Shown piece after piece: positions 8,573-17,229 of a DNA stretch of 33,848 bases (positions within the stretch are counted from its first letter, which is position 1; every line of letters begins with the position of its first letter). Location of the stretch: contig JANRIC010000188.1 of NCBI GenBank assembly GCA_033765345.1, positions 1 through 33,848 on the forward strand, in the 5' to 3' direction. Origin of the DNA: JANRIC01 sp033765345. GTDB lineage: Bacteria; Bacteroidota; Bacteroidia; Cytophagales; Microscillaceae. Below the pieces are notes generated by a model. That model was not told the DNA's origin. It made no database searches and was given only the letters and a program-made list of their open reading frames with translations. Made by a program: the position numbers and the translations under genes.

Positions 8573-9481
8573 TTAACTTTTACTGGCTCTAAATAGTTTT
8601 TGTTTTTCTTCCTTGGTGAGGCTTTCATAGCCCGAAGCCGATATTTTATCCAATATGGCATCTATTTCATCCTGACCGGGCATATTTTCTCCGTTTGATT
8701 TAGTGCTATTGCGATACGCGGTATTAGCGGTTACTTTACTTTTAGACTTATTGTAACTTACTCGCATCTTGGGTTTTCTTTGGAAGAGATTACTTACAAA
8801 TTCCATAAAATCGTGAATCCATTTACCCAGATCAGTACCTTTTTTCAATTGGACGATAAACATATAGCCGATCAAAGCTCCGGCCAGGTGCGCCAAGTCT
8901 CCCCCTGTATTGAGCCCTCTGAGTCCGATGTATGAAAGAACAATATACACAGCTGCGATGTATTTGATCCGAACCGGGCCAATAAACAACAAATGAAAAG
9001 TATAGTTGGGAGTCAACGTAGCTGCCCCTACCATGACTGCATATACAGCCCCTGATGCACCAATGAGTACATCGGCTCTTTGAGTAATCAGGTTAAGCAT
9101 CAGAAACGAAAGCCCTCCTGCCAAAGCACCCAATACATACAAGCTGATCAGACGTTTACTGCCGAGATATTCTGTGATGATCAAGCCGAACCAATAAAGA
9201 AAGAGCATATTCCAAAATATATGCCCTAAACCTGCGTGGCCGAAAGCATAGCTCAGAATTGTCCAGGGGCGAAATATAAATTCACCCAACTGACCAGGTA
9301 GAAGTACTTGGTCTCGGAGTAGGTTTGCTATCAAATTAGCATAAGCACTTCTAAAAAAACCCAGGGTTGTTACCAATACTTCAATCCCCAGGAAGACGAT
9401 CACATTAATGATGATTAGTCTTAGCAGGGCATTATCCGGTTTTCGAAAAACATTTTTTAGGTCATCAAGTATTCCATTCAT
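8573..9481 (-). CDS. Rhomboid-family intramembrane serine protease
   Basis: This 302-residue protein has six hydrophobic helices and the rhomboid catalytic dyad. GASGAVYA places Ser143 in helix 4, and DLAHLAGALIGY places His198 in helix 6. The HIFWNMLFLYWFG segment (His87, Asn91) supplies the oxyanion-side residues. The cytoplasmic tail after about 215 is basic and ends in a segment (about 265-300) resembling the short DxILDKISxxGxxSLTxEE(K) tail found on many Bacteroidota rhomboids. It starts 4 bases after the stop of the second rhomboid gene and belongs to the mutL operon. Substrates are unknown. Confidence 0.92.
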   Translation of the reverse strand: MNGILDDLKNVFRKPDNALLRLIIINVIVFLGIEVLVTTLGFFRSAYANLIANLLRDQVLLPGQLGEFIFRPWTILSYAFGHAGLGHIFWNMLFLYWFGLIITEYLGSKRLISLYVLGALAGGLSFLMLNLITQRADVLIGASGAVYAVMVGAATLTPNYTFHLLFIGPVRIKYIAAVYIVLSYIGLRGLNTGGDLAHLAGALIGYMFIVQLKKGTDLGKWIHDFMEFVSNLFQRKPKMRVSYNKSKSKVTANTAYRNSTKSNGENMPGQDEIDAILDKISASGYESLTKEEKQKLFRASKS

Positions 9482-9485
9482 ATCA

Positions 9486-10445
9486 TTAAAGTTGTCTTTT
9501 AATTCCCCAATATCTGATCAAAAGAAATCCTACCAAAGCTCCGCTCAAGTGTGCAAAATGCGCTACCTGACTTGCCCCTCCATATTCTAAACCACTGTAC
9601 AGCTCAAATAATACATAAAACATTGCCAGATACTTCGCCTGAATCGGAATCGGAGGGATAATCAGCATCAGTGTTAGATTAGGAAAGATCATGGCAAAAG
9701 CAACCAAAATTCCAAAAATCGCACCGGAAGCTCCAACAGTTCGGGCATTCAGACTGTAAGTATAACTATTTTTGACAAAATTTACCATATCCTTCCTGTA
9801 TACCTCTTCTTTGTATTTTAGCGTATCTCTTTGCAACTCTAAATAATTAACCAATTGATTAAGTTTTTCTTGATCTTGTGTGCTATCTAGTTGTGCAATT
9901 TCCTTTTTGTACTTTTGAATAGAATCGGTTAATCCTTCCACCCCTTCTTCCACCTCCTGAACTGCATCGATATAATCCAGGTTTAGTTCCTGAGATTTGG
10001 GAGCGTGTTTGCCAAGATATTGCACAAACTCAAGAGAACCGGGTTTTTCGTAGTCCAGAAATTTTTCCACATCTGCTTTTTGTCTCTCTATAAAATAATA
10101 ATTAAATCCTGAATTAAGAATGCCTGCACCCATACCAGTAAGCATATAAAAAGCCAGGAATTTGCGCGAGCCAAAAAGAGTTTCAAGCCAAGTGCCAAAC
10201 ATAAACAGCGCGAACATATTCCCAAAGATATGCATAAAATCAATATTATTGCTCATAGGATTTATCTTGGCGTGTATGAACATATACGTAAGTATCTGAT
10301 AAGGCTGAAACTCCGGCGAATTATAAGCCCTCAACCCAAAAAGAACACCAAACTCCTGAGCGGGGGTAGTGAAAATATTGAGTACATACACAATCAAATT
10401 AATAACTATTAAATTTTTAACTACGGGTGTTAAGCGATACATCAT
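9486..10445 (-). CDS. Rhomboid-family intramembrane protease with a charged insertion
   Basis: This 319-residue protein has the rhomboid dyad: Ser240 in GASGAIFG and His299 in HFAHLSGALVGF. The His-x-x-x-Asn element is in MHIFGNMF (about 72-76). Between the third helix (ending near 115) and the catalytic helix there is a ~110-residue hydrophilic block rich in Glu, Lys and Gln (about 118-228), predicted by eye to be largely helical or coiled-coil. This loop is short in E. coli GlpG. The gene starts 2 bases after the mutL stop and is followed 4 bases later by another rhomboid gene, so translation is probably coupled. Confidence 0.92.
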   Translation of the reverse strand: MMYRLTPVVKNLIVINLIVYVLNIFTTPAQEFGVLFGLRAYNSPEFQPYQILTYMFIHAKINPMSNNIDFMHIFGNMFALFMFGTWLETLFGSRKFLAFYMLTGMGAGILNSGFNYYFIERQKADVEKFLDYEKPGSLEFVQYLGKHAPKSQELNLDYIDAVQEVEEGVEGLTDSIQKYKKEIAQLDSTQDQEKLNQLVNYLELQRDTLKYKEEVYRKDMVNFVKNSYTYSLNARTVGASGAIFGILVAFAMIFPNLTLMLIIPPIPIQAKYLAMFYVLFELYSGLEYGGASQVAHFAHLSGALVGFLLIRYWGIKRQL

Positions 10446-10447
10446 AT

Positions 10448-12313
10448 TTAATTCACAAAAAACGCTGATAATTCATCAAGACTCAATTTTACAAAACAAG
10501 GATGCCCGTCAGGGGCAAAATTCGGGTTCGTAGAGGCGAAGAGTTGGTCTATCAAGGCATTGATTTCTAAGTTGTTTAGAGCTTTTCTCAATCGCTGAGT
10601 CGCTCTTTTGGATAAAGACCTTGCCAGAAGCGTGTGCTTGTCCATGGAAAGCTGTGACTGATAGTTTTTGAATTGCTCCAGAAAACCTTCAAACAGTTCG
10701 TGTTCGTTTTCATGGATAGCCTCTGTCGGCACTCCCTTCAATAAAATGCTATTTTTAGGTAAAACATCAAAAATGAATCCTAAGTTACGGATTTCTATTT
10801 CTATTTCCAAAATCAATTGAAAATCACTTGGATTTAATTCAATTTCTACAGGGAAGAGTAGGCGCTGACTCAAACCCGTTTTTTTTTGCAGATTTTGCAG
10901 ATATTTGTCAAATAAAATTCGCTCCTGTGCTGCCTTTTGATGGATCAGTAAAATCCCTGATTGTACCTGACTTATAATAAACTGATTGTGAATCTGAAAG
11001 TTTCTCCGAATTTGAGTATCCTCCTCAAAGAGTCCTTTTCCTGAGATCTGATTGGCTTTACTGGGAAAGGTCAACAGTTCAGGACTATGCTCAGGCTCAA
11101 AAGCAGGGTTTTCTTCCGGGGTATTTTTCTTTAGATTTTCATAAAAGCTCTCCCAATCCTGTGGATTTTGGCTCTTAGGTGTATAATTCGGCATGTAGGA
11201 CTTAGTTCCTCCGCTGCTGCCTGTACCCTGATACAGTGGGTTTTCCTCGATGGCAGTTTTGAAATGGAGCGTATTAGAAGCTATATTGACGTCTACCTCA
11301 AAATCCAATGCTGGGCTGAGATTGTGTACACTGAGCGATTTTCGGACAGCCGCCTGTACGATGGCGTATATACTACGTTCATCATCGAACTTAACCTCTG
11401 TCTTGGTGGGGTGAATGTTGATATCAATATGAACTGGGTCAATTTCCAGAAAAAGCACATAAAAAGGAAAACTATCTGCTGGAATAAGCCCTTCAAAAGC
11501 CGTAAGAACAGCGTGATGCAGGTAGGCATGGCGGATATATCGTTTGTTGACAAAAAAGAACTGCTGCCCTTTGCTTTTTTTGGAGTTTTCGGGGCGGCCG
11601 ATATAGCCCTTTATTTTCATCAATGGAGTAGCTTCTTCGCAGGAAGCCATTTGTTTTTGGTAGTTTTTCCCAAAAATAGCAATAATTCTCTGGCTGAGTT
11701 TGCCAGGCATCAAATGATATACCTCCAGATCATTATGAAACAGTGAAAATTCAATCTGGGGATGCGCCAGTGCCACCCGATGAAATTCGTCTAAGATATG
11801 GCGCATCTCTACCGGGTTGGATTTGAGGAAGTTACGCCGGGCAGGTACATTAAAAAAAAGATTTTTTACACTAAGCGAAGTGCCGATTGAGCAAGCCACA
11901 GTTTCCTGAGATTTGAGTTTGGAAGCTTCTATACAGATTTTACAGCCCAATTCGTCCTGAGATCGTTTGGTTTTGAGCTCCACCTGCGCTACAGCTGCAA
12001 TAGAGGCCAAGGCTTCTCCGCGAAAGCCCATGGTTTGGATTTTGAACAGGTCTTCACTTTTGCGGATTTTAGAGGTAGCGTGCCTCTCGAAGCTCATTCG
12101 GGCATCTGTCTCAGACATCCCACTTCCGTCATCAATCACTTGTACCAGGGTTTTACCAGCTTCTTTGACCAGAAGCGTGATCGATTGGCTTCCGGCATCT
12201 ATGGAGTTTTCAAGCAATTCTTTTACAACCGAAGCAGGTCTTTGGACAACCTCCCCTGCGGCAATTTGATTGGCAATAGAATCTGGCAATAAATGGATGA
12301 TGTCTCCCATCAT
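10448..12313 (-). CDS. mutL: DNA mismatch repair protein MutL
   Basis: A 621-residue GHKL ATPase that couples MutS mismatch recognition to strand removal. The N-terminal motifs are intact: KELLENSIDAG, DDGSGM, HATSKI and GFRGEALASI, with a TKTEVKFDDE segment near the end of the ATPase half. The C-terminal dimerisation domain is present, but its metal-binding endonuclease motif, normally DQHAxxExxxxE, reads HQKAAQERILFD from residue 458. The usual CPHGRP motif near the end reads APDGHP. The key Asp, His and Cys are therefore changed, so endonuclease activity is doubtful. The start could be codon 1 or 2 (both Met). It is the first gene of an operon with two rhomboid genes. Confidence 0.97.
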   Translation of the reverse strand: MMGDIIHLLPDSIANQIAAGEVVQRPASVVKELLENSIDAGSQSITLLVKEAGKTLVQVIDDGSGMSETDARMSFERHATSKIRKSEDLFKIQTMGFRGEALASIAAVAQVELKTKRSQDELGCKICIEASKLKSQETVACSIGTSLSVKNLFFNVPARRNFLKSNPVEMRHILDEFHRVALAHPQIEFSLFHNDLEVYHLMPGKLSQRIIAIFGKNYQKQMASCEEATPLMKIKGYIGRPENSKKSKGQQFFFVNKRYIRHAYLHHAVLTAFEGLIPADSFPFYVLFLEIDPVHIDINIHPTKTEVKFDDERSIYAIVQAAVRKSLSVHNLSPALDFEVDVNIASNTLHFKTAIEENPLYQGTGSSGGTKSYMPNYTPKSQNPQDWESFYENLKKNTPEENPAFEPEHSPELLTFPSKANQISGKGLFEEDTQIRRNFQIHNQFIISQVQSGILLIHQKAAQERILFDKYLQNLQKKTGLSQRLLFPVEIELNPSDFQLILEIEIEIRNLGFIFDVLPKNSILLKGVPTEAIHENEHELFEGFLEQFKNYQSQLSMDKHTLLARSLSKRATQRLRKALNNLEINALIDQLFASTNPNFAPDGHPCFVKLSLDELSAFFVN

Positions 12314-12389
12314 TATATCCTTAACCGGTTTTTATATTTTAATCAGTTTTCTATCAAGTATCTATGAACATTCAGAGAGTGTTGTGGCA

Positions 12390-12797
12390 TCAACTCCTCC
12401 TGGATACCCCGATTTTGTACGCAAAATAGGCCACTAATAATATAGCCAATATCCAGACATTGCGCGAATTGGCGAAGACCTCGAATATCTGGTCACCATA
12501 CTCAAGCCAAGCATATAACACCATCACTAAAATAAATACGATGATTAGTCGAATGAAAGCCAAATTAGAGCTAAAATCAAAAATGGATTTGGGTTTTGTT
12601 CTTTGAGTACGAAAAGCCCTGGAAATTCTATAGGTATAATCATCGTCATGGGTTGTCGTTCCTTCTTTTTCTGCTTTTACTTGCGATTCAATGATTTTGA
12701 CACGAGTATCAATATCTTCTTTGACCGGATCAAAATGTCTTGGCTCATAAGTAAACTTTTTAGTCTTAGGAACTTTGATGAAGTTTTTGAAGATCAT
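12390..12797 (-). CDS. Conserved two-TM membrane protein near mutL
   Basis: This 135-residue protein has a basic, polar N-terminal half (KVPKTKKFTYEPRHFDPVKE) followed by two hydrophobic helices (about 82-98 and 112-128). Proteins with the same opening (a K-x-F-x-Y-x-P-R pattern, then DPVKE) sit near mutL and rhomboid genes in other Bacteroidota. Some carry a misleading 'riboflavin synthase' label from database transfer; nothing here supports that enzyme. The gene reads toward mutL with a gap of about 76 bases and may share its transcript. Function unknown. Confidence 0.75.
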   Translation of the reverse strand: MIFKNFIKVPKTKKFTYEPRHFDPVKEDIDTRVKIIESQVKAEKEGTTTHDDDYTYRISRAFRTQRTKPKSIFDFSSNLAFIRLIIVFILVMVLYAWLEYGDQIFEVFANSRNVWILAILLVAYFAYKIGVSRRS

Positions 12798-12817
12798 TCA
12801 ATTAAATTTTATTTTCA

Positions 12818-12825
12818 CAAATTTA
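12818..12825 (-). promoter_or_regulatory. Candidate -7 box for the minus-strand operon at 12797
   Basis: On the minus strand this reads TAAATTTG, matching TAnnTTTG, about 20 bases before the ATG at 12797. No TTG is found at the -33 spacing. Confidence 0.3.
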
Positions 12826-12853
12826 CAGTCTATTTTACATAAAATTTTCGAAT

Positions 12854-15829
12854 ATGCCAAGAAATGTCTTCAATTTAATCAAATACTACGTGGTATTTTC
12901 CGCAGCACCTTTTGTATTGTTATTTCCATTTTTGTTTAGTGCTTGTTTTCAAAATACCTTAGCCCCTGTGTATCAAAACCCTATTGATTCCCTCAAACAA
13001 GAAAAATGGGTGGATAGTGTGTTTCAGACGCTCTCCCCCAAAGAAAAAATAGGGCAACTCTTCTCTATCCGAGCACATTCCAATCTGGGAGCAGACCACA
13101 TACAATCGGTCATACAACTTATCAAGGATTATCACGTGGGTGGACTTACCTTCTTCCAGGGAGGTCCGGGCAGACAATCCGCCCTCAGTAATTACTACCA
13201 AAGCCTCGCCCGGATACCACTCATGATTGCTATTGATGGGGAGTGGGGGCTTGGTATGCGGCTTGACAGTACCCTCAGCTTTCCTCGACAGATGACGCTG
13301 GGAGCTATCCAGGATGATTCTCTGATCTATCAAATGGGGCAAGAAGTAGCAGCCCATTGTAAAAGAATCGGTATTCACGTAAATTTTGCCCCCGTAGTGG
13401 ATATTAATAACAATCCTGGCAATCCGGTCATTGGAGATCGTTCTTTTGGAGAAGACAAAGAATCAGTAGCCCGTAAAGGAGTAGCCTATATGCGCGGTAT
13501 GCAAGATGCCGGAATACTCGCCAATGCCAAACACTTTCCCGGACACGGTGACACAGACCAAGATTCACATTATACCTTGCCTATAATCAATCACGATAGC
13601 ACTCGTCTGGACTCCCTAGAGCTGTATCCTTTCCAAAAACTCATCGACAACGGCATCCAAAGTATGATGGTAGCGCATTTGAAAATCCCTGCTCTGGATA
13701 ATCGTGAAAACCGCCCGACTACGCTTTCGCAAAATGTAGTTAGTAATTTACTTCAAAATAAAATGCATTTCCAGGGATTAATTTTTACAGATGCCTTAGA
13801 AATGCAGGGAGTCGCCAAATATTTTCCGCCCGGAGTGGTCAGCGTAGAAGCTTTACTGGCTGGTAATGATGTGTTGTTGGTTCCCGGTGAAGTACCCAAA
13901 GCTATTGAAATGATTGAATTAGCCATCCAAAACAGCTCGTTGAGTTGGGTTCAGATAGATCAAAAAGTAAAAAAAGTACTTCGGGGTAAATATTTTGCCG
14001 GACTTCAAGCCTACAAGCCCATTGATATGAATCATTTACACAAGGATTTAAATTCTTCAAAAGCTCAATTGCTTCGGGAAAAGCTATTTCAAAAGGCTTT
14101 GACCCTCGTGAAAAATGAAGGAAATCTGATCCCCTTACAAGATTTTAATGATTTGGCTTCTGTAGTCATCGGTGAGTCTGAGAAAAATGTCTTTCAGCAG
14201 ATGCTGGATAATTATGCGGAAATGGAGCACTATCAAATCCCTAAAATTGCCTATCCACAGACTTACGAACAGGTTCTGAGCAAGGTGCAATCTAAAAAAA
14301 CGGTGATCGTAAGCATCCATGGGATGAATAAGAAAAAATTTGAAAACTATGGAATCAACAATTTCACCCGTGATTTTATCCAGAAACTATCCGCCAAAAC
14401 CAAGGTCATCGTCATTGTCAACGGCATTCCTTATAGTTTGAAGTTTTTTGAGCTCGAAAAAAATCTCTTATGCAGTTATGAAGACAATCCAACCGTACAA
14501 AGGCTTACTGCACAACTTATTTTTGGGGCTTTTGGAGCAGAAGGTAAATTGCCTGTCACGGTGAGCACAAAAATTAAATTAGGTAGCGGCGTCACTACAC
14601 AATCTTTGAAAAGACTGGCTTTTAATCCATTACCCGAAGCCGCCGGACTCAACAGCGACACCCTCCAAACCATAGACCAAATCGTGGAAGATGCCATCCG
14701 CGAGGAAGCCTTTCCTGGTTGCCAGGTGCTGGTCGCACGCCGGGGAATCATCGTTTGGAATAAAGCCTACGGCACGCAAATGTATGACAAAAAAGTACCT
14801 GTAACCCCTAAAACCGTCTATGATGTAGCCTCCATCACAAAAGTATCTTCTACGCTACCAGCCATCATGTATTTGGTAGATCAGGGCAAACTAGACTTGG
14901 ATAAAAAAGTATCCGATTATCTGGAAGATGTAAAAAAAACCGACAAAAAAGACATTACCCTGAGGGAAGTCCTCACGCATCAAGCTGGATTGATCCCATA
15001 TATTCCACATTGGGAGCGAACCTTATCAGCGGATAAAACCCCCGATCCGAAATTCTACAGAAAAACCAAAAGTACAGCCTTCCCCCATGCGGTTGCAGAA
15101 GGAATGTATAGTACACAAGGCATCGAGGATACTCTCTGGAAGTGGTCTATGGAATCTAAAATAGCCGAAAAACCAGCAAATGAAGACTATTATCCCTACA
15201 ATTACAGTGATATAAGTTTTTATATCCTCAAAAGAATTGCCGAACAGGAACTTGGGGAGCCGATTGAAGCGTTTATTGCCCGCGAATTTCACCGACCTTT
15301 GGGGATGCATCGAACTACTTTTCTTCCCCTAGAAAAATTCCCAGAATCTGAAATTGCCCCTACAGAAAAAGATACCTATTTCCGCAATCAAACCATCCGG
15401 GGATATGTACACGATCAGGGAGCAGCTTTGCTTGGTGGGGTCGGTGGGCACGCCGGGCTTTTCAGTACAGCCCTGGACCTGGCTCATTATATGCAAATGC
15501 ACCTGCAAAAAGGATATTATGGAGGAAAACGCTTTTTAAAAGATAGTACGGTGGTTTTATTCGCCCGAAAACAATATCCTCAAAATCGTCGTGGATTGGG
15601 CTGGGATAAAGCCGATGCCGATACCTATTCCTACATCCCCGACTCAACTTCGGCCAGTGCCTTTGGGCATTCGGGCTTTACGGGTTGTGTCGTTTGGGCT
15701 GACCCTGATGAGGAACTGCTCATCGTCTTTTTATCTAATCGAGTACATCCTTCTGCCGAGAATAAAAAAATACTGGATGGACAAATCCGCAGAAAAATAC
15801 AAAATGTGGTTTATCAAGCCATGCAATAG
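12854..15829 (+). CDS. GH3 beta-N-acetylglucosaminidase fused to a serine beta-lactamase-like domain, lipoprotein
   Basis: A 991-residue lipoprotein: the signal peptide ends LFSA|C with lipid-bearing Cys31. Residues about 50-400 are a NagZ-type GH3 domain, with the KHFPGHGDT motif (226-234), the DSH acid/base dyad (about 237-239) and the nucleophile Asp313 in IFTDALEM. A GH3 C-terminal-like domain follows to about 590. Residues about 620-990 are a serine beta-lactamase/esterase-like domain with the nucleophile motif SITK (Ser660, Lys663), a YSD triad near 784 and HSG at 939-941 in place of KTG. Both halves keep their catalytic residues. The likely role is muropeptide or peptidoglycan turnover at the cell surface: the first half removes GlcNAc and the second may act as a peptidase or esterase. 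Resistance to beta-lactams is not implied. It reads away from the divergent gene at 12797. Confidence 0.92.
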   Translation: MPRNVFNLIKYYVVFSAAPFVLLFPFLFSACFQNTLAPVYQNPIDSLKQEKWVDSVFQTLSPKEKIGQLFSIRAHSNLGADHIQSVIQLIKDYHVGGLTFFQGGPGRQSALSNYYQSLARIPLMIAIDGEWGLGMRLDSTLSFPRQMTLGAIQDDSLIYQMGQEVAAHCKRIGIHVNFAPVVDINNNPGNPVIGDRSFGEDKESVARKGVAYMRGMQDAGILANAKHFPGHGDTDQDSHYTLPIINHDSTRLDSLELYPFQKLIDNGIQSMMVAHLKIPALDNRENRPTTLSQNVVSNLLQNKMHFQGLIFTDALEMQGVAKYFPPGVVSVEALLAGNDVLLVPGEVPKAIEMIELAIQNSSLSWVQIDQKVKKVLRGKYFAGLQAYKPIDMNHLHKDLNSSKAQLLREKLFQKALTLVKNEGNLIPLQDFNDLASVVIGESEKNVFQQMLDNYAEMEHYQIPKIAYPQTYEQVLSKVQSKKTVIVSIHGMNKKKFENYGINNFTRDFIQKLSAKTKVIVIVNGIPYSLKFFELEKNLLCSYEDNPTVQRLTAQLIFGAFGAEGKLPVTVSTKIKLGSGVTTQSLKRLAFNPLPEAAGLNSDTLQTIDQIVEDAIREEAFPGCQVLVARRGIIVWNKAYGTQMYDKKVPVTPKTVYDVASITKVSSTLPAIMYLVDQGKLDLDKKVSDYLEDVKKTDKKDITLREVLTHQAGLIPYIPHWERTLSADKTPDPKFYRKTKSTAFPHAVAEGMYSTQGIEDTLWKWSMESKIAEKPANEDYYPYNYSDISFYILKRIAEQELGEPIEAFIAREFHRPLGMHRTTFLPLEKFPESEIAPTEKDTYFRNQTIRGYVHDQGAALLGGVGGHAGLFSTALDLAHYMQMHLQKGYYGGKRFLKDSTVVLFARKQYPQNRRGLGWDKADADTYSYIPDSTSASAFGHSGFTGCVVWADPDEELLIVFLSNRVHPSAENKKILDGQIRRKIQNVVYQAMQ

Positions 15830-15874
15830 CCTGCTCTTTTGCGTTAAACATTCAAAACTCATTAATTAATTTTT

Positions 15875-16537
15875 ATGAAAACAACAAACACGATTTTTTC
15901 TCAAATTCTCAAATTGTTCTTCAGTGCTTTATTTGTATTACTGGTGGCCTGTGGCGGTGGCAGCGATTCACAAAAAAGTGATGAAACCGAAGAAAACACC
16001 GAAAACAGCGAATCTTCTTCCTCCACAGATGCTGAGGAAGCAGTCAGTGAAGAAGAGTCCTCGGATTCGGAAAGTTCTAATAGCAATCAAGCAAGCGTTG
16101 ACTACAAAACCTTGCAAAAATATCTTCCTAAAAGCATCAAAGGCTACGAAGCAGAGGGCAACCCGAGCGGTCAGCAAATGAATACACCCGGCGGATCATT
16201 CTCACAAGCAGAAAAAGTATTCAAAAAAGGAGATGACCGTTTTACGGTGGTGATTGCCGACTATCACCTGGCAAACGCCCAGTTGAATCTGATTTCTGCG
16301 GCCTGGAATATGCAATTCGAAGACGATAACAGCAAGGCAGGCAGCGTATCGCTCAAAGGCGGTAAAATCAAAGGCTGGGAAGTATTTGACAAACAACAAA
16401 AAAATGCCAACCTCACACTGATCGTGGGGGATCGGTTTTTGGTAAATCTCACGGCGGATAATCAAAAAAATACGGAGTTTGTCAAATCTACGGCAGAATC
16501 TATGGATCTGAATGCCCTGATGAAGTTGGGTAAATAA
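15875..16537 (+). CDS. Lipoprotein with acidic Ser/Glu-rich linker
   Basis: A 220-residue protein with a lipoprotein signal (VLLVA|CGGGS, Cys26). About 50 residues of low-complexity Ser, Glu and Asp follow, probably a flexible tether. The folded part (about 75-220) begins VDYKTLQKYLPKSIKGYEAE and ends in a segment rich in Asp, Asn and Leu. The gene starts 45 bases after the GH3/beta-lactamase gene on the same strand and may be co-transcribed. I do not recognise the folded domain. The acidic tether suggests surface exposure, which is inference. Confidence 0.75.
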   Translation: MKTTNTIFSQILKLFFSALFVLLVACGGGSDSQKSDETEENTENSESSSSTDAEEAVSEEESSDSESSNSNQASVDYKTLQKYLPKSIKGYEAEGNPSGQQMNTPGGSFSQAEKVFKKGDDRFTVVIADYHLANAQLNLISAAWNMQFEDDNSKAGSVSLKGGKIKGWEVFDKQQKNANLTLIVGDRFLVNLTADNQKNTEFVKSTAESMDLNALMKLGK

Positions 16538-16550
16538 ATATCAAAATACA

Positions 16551-16595
16551 GCGTGTCGGGACTGAGGTGAGCCTTAAAGCTTAGTCCTGACACGC
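16551..16595 (+). terminator. Hairpin between two lipoprotein genes
   Basis: GCGTGTCGGGACT (16551-16563) pairs with AGTCCTGACACGC (16583-16595): 13 pairs including one G-U, with a 19-base loop. No T-run follows, so it may act as a processing or attenuation hairpin rather than a true terminator. Confidence 0.45.
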
Positions 16596-16651
16596 CTCTA
16601 CTCACAATATGCCCATCAAGGCATCATCGAAATCATAATCAACATTTACTC

Positions 16652-17137
16652 ATGAAAAAAAATATACAAAACGGATTATTGGTAATTCTTTTAGGGCTCA
16701 TGGCTTGCGATCTGCCCATTGGAGGGAATTCACGCAAAAAACAATTAGCTGTTCAGGTGGCTGGTTCTGCGTGCCAGGATGTACGTAATCTGATGGTGGA
16801 TTATGGAGGCTCTTTGGTACCACTAATGGGCAAACCGATCATGGAAGGTTTATTCAAGGATAAAGAAGGGAAAGGGGTGCTTTGTGATTGCCTGACAAAC
16901 CCTGTGTCTGAAGTACTCAATAAACGCTTTACCGAAGAAGGATTGGATGAAATGACTAAAAACTCTACCGAACGCAGAACACAGATTATAGAAATTATCC
17001 TGGAAAACCGTCAGAAAATTATAGGATGTTATGAAGAAAGCGGAAGTAGTCAGGGAATCAAACTCCTGGAAAAAGTGCTGGATAAATTCAACACAAATCT
17101 TGATAAGATCAAAGAAGACCTTCAGAAAAGTATCTGA
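16652..17137 (+). CDS. Small lipoprotein of unknown function
   Basis: A 161-residue protein with a lipoprotein signal (ILLGLMA|C, Cys19). The mature part holds three further cysteines (in SACQDV, LCDCL and IGCYEES) and is otherwise mostly helical, ending in a Lys/Glu-rich helix. The cysteines could form disulphides in the periplasm. Family not recognised. It lies between two hairpins, 16551-16595 upstream and 17151-17183 downstream, and may be its own transcription unit. Confidence 0.7.
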   Translation: MKKNIQNGLLVILLGLMACDLPIGGNSRKKQLAVQVAGSACQDVRNLMVDYGGSLVPLMGKPIMEGLFKDKEGKGVLCDCLTNPVSEVLNKRFTEEGLDEMTKNSTERRTQIIEIILENRQKIIGCYEESGSSQGIKLLEKVLDKFNTNLDKIKEDLQKSI

Positions 17138-17150
17138 GGCTAAAACGGAC

Positions 17151-17183
17151 AACGACGAGGTCGCTTTGAGCGACCTCGTCGTT
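17151..17183. terminator. Strong hairpin between convergent genes (bidirectional terminator)
   Basis: AACGACGAGGTCGCT (17151-17165) and AGCGACCTCGTCGTT (17169-17183) are perfect reverse complements around a TTG loop: 15 pairs. Short A-rich and T-rich flanks lie on the outer sides. It sits between the stop of the plus-strand lipoprotein (17137) and the stop of minus-strand menE (17230). Confidence 0.75.
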
Positions 17184-17229
17184 TGGTTAGATTTATCATC
17201 ACAAGAACCGTCTCTGATCTTATTTTTGC

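Noticed and set aside
11168..11746. 192-residue plus-strand open frame
   Set aside because: It is antisense to mutL, whose motifs are clear. The composition is unlike a real protein.
12390..12797. Riboflavin synthase subunit
   Set aside because: That label circulates for similar proteins, but this one has two membrane helices and no lumazine/riboflavin synthase motif.
12854..15829. Antibiotic-resistance beta-lactamase
   Set aside because: The domain has HSG instead of KTG and is fused to a NagZ-like domain on a lipoprotein, which points to an esterase or peptidase-like envelope enzyme.
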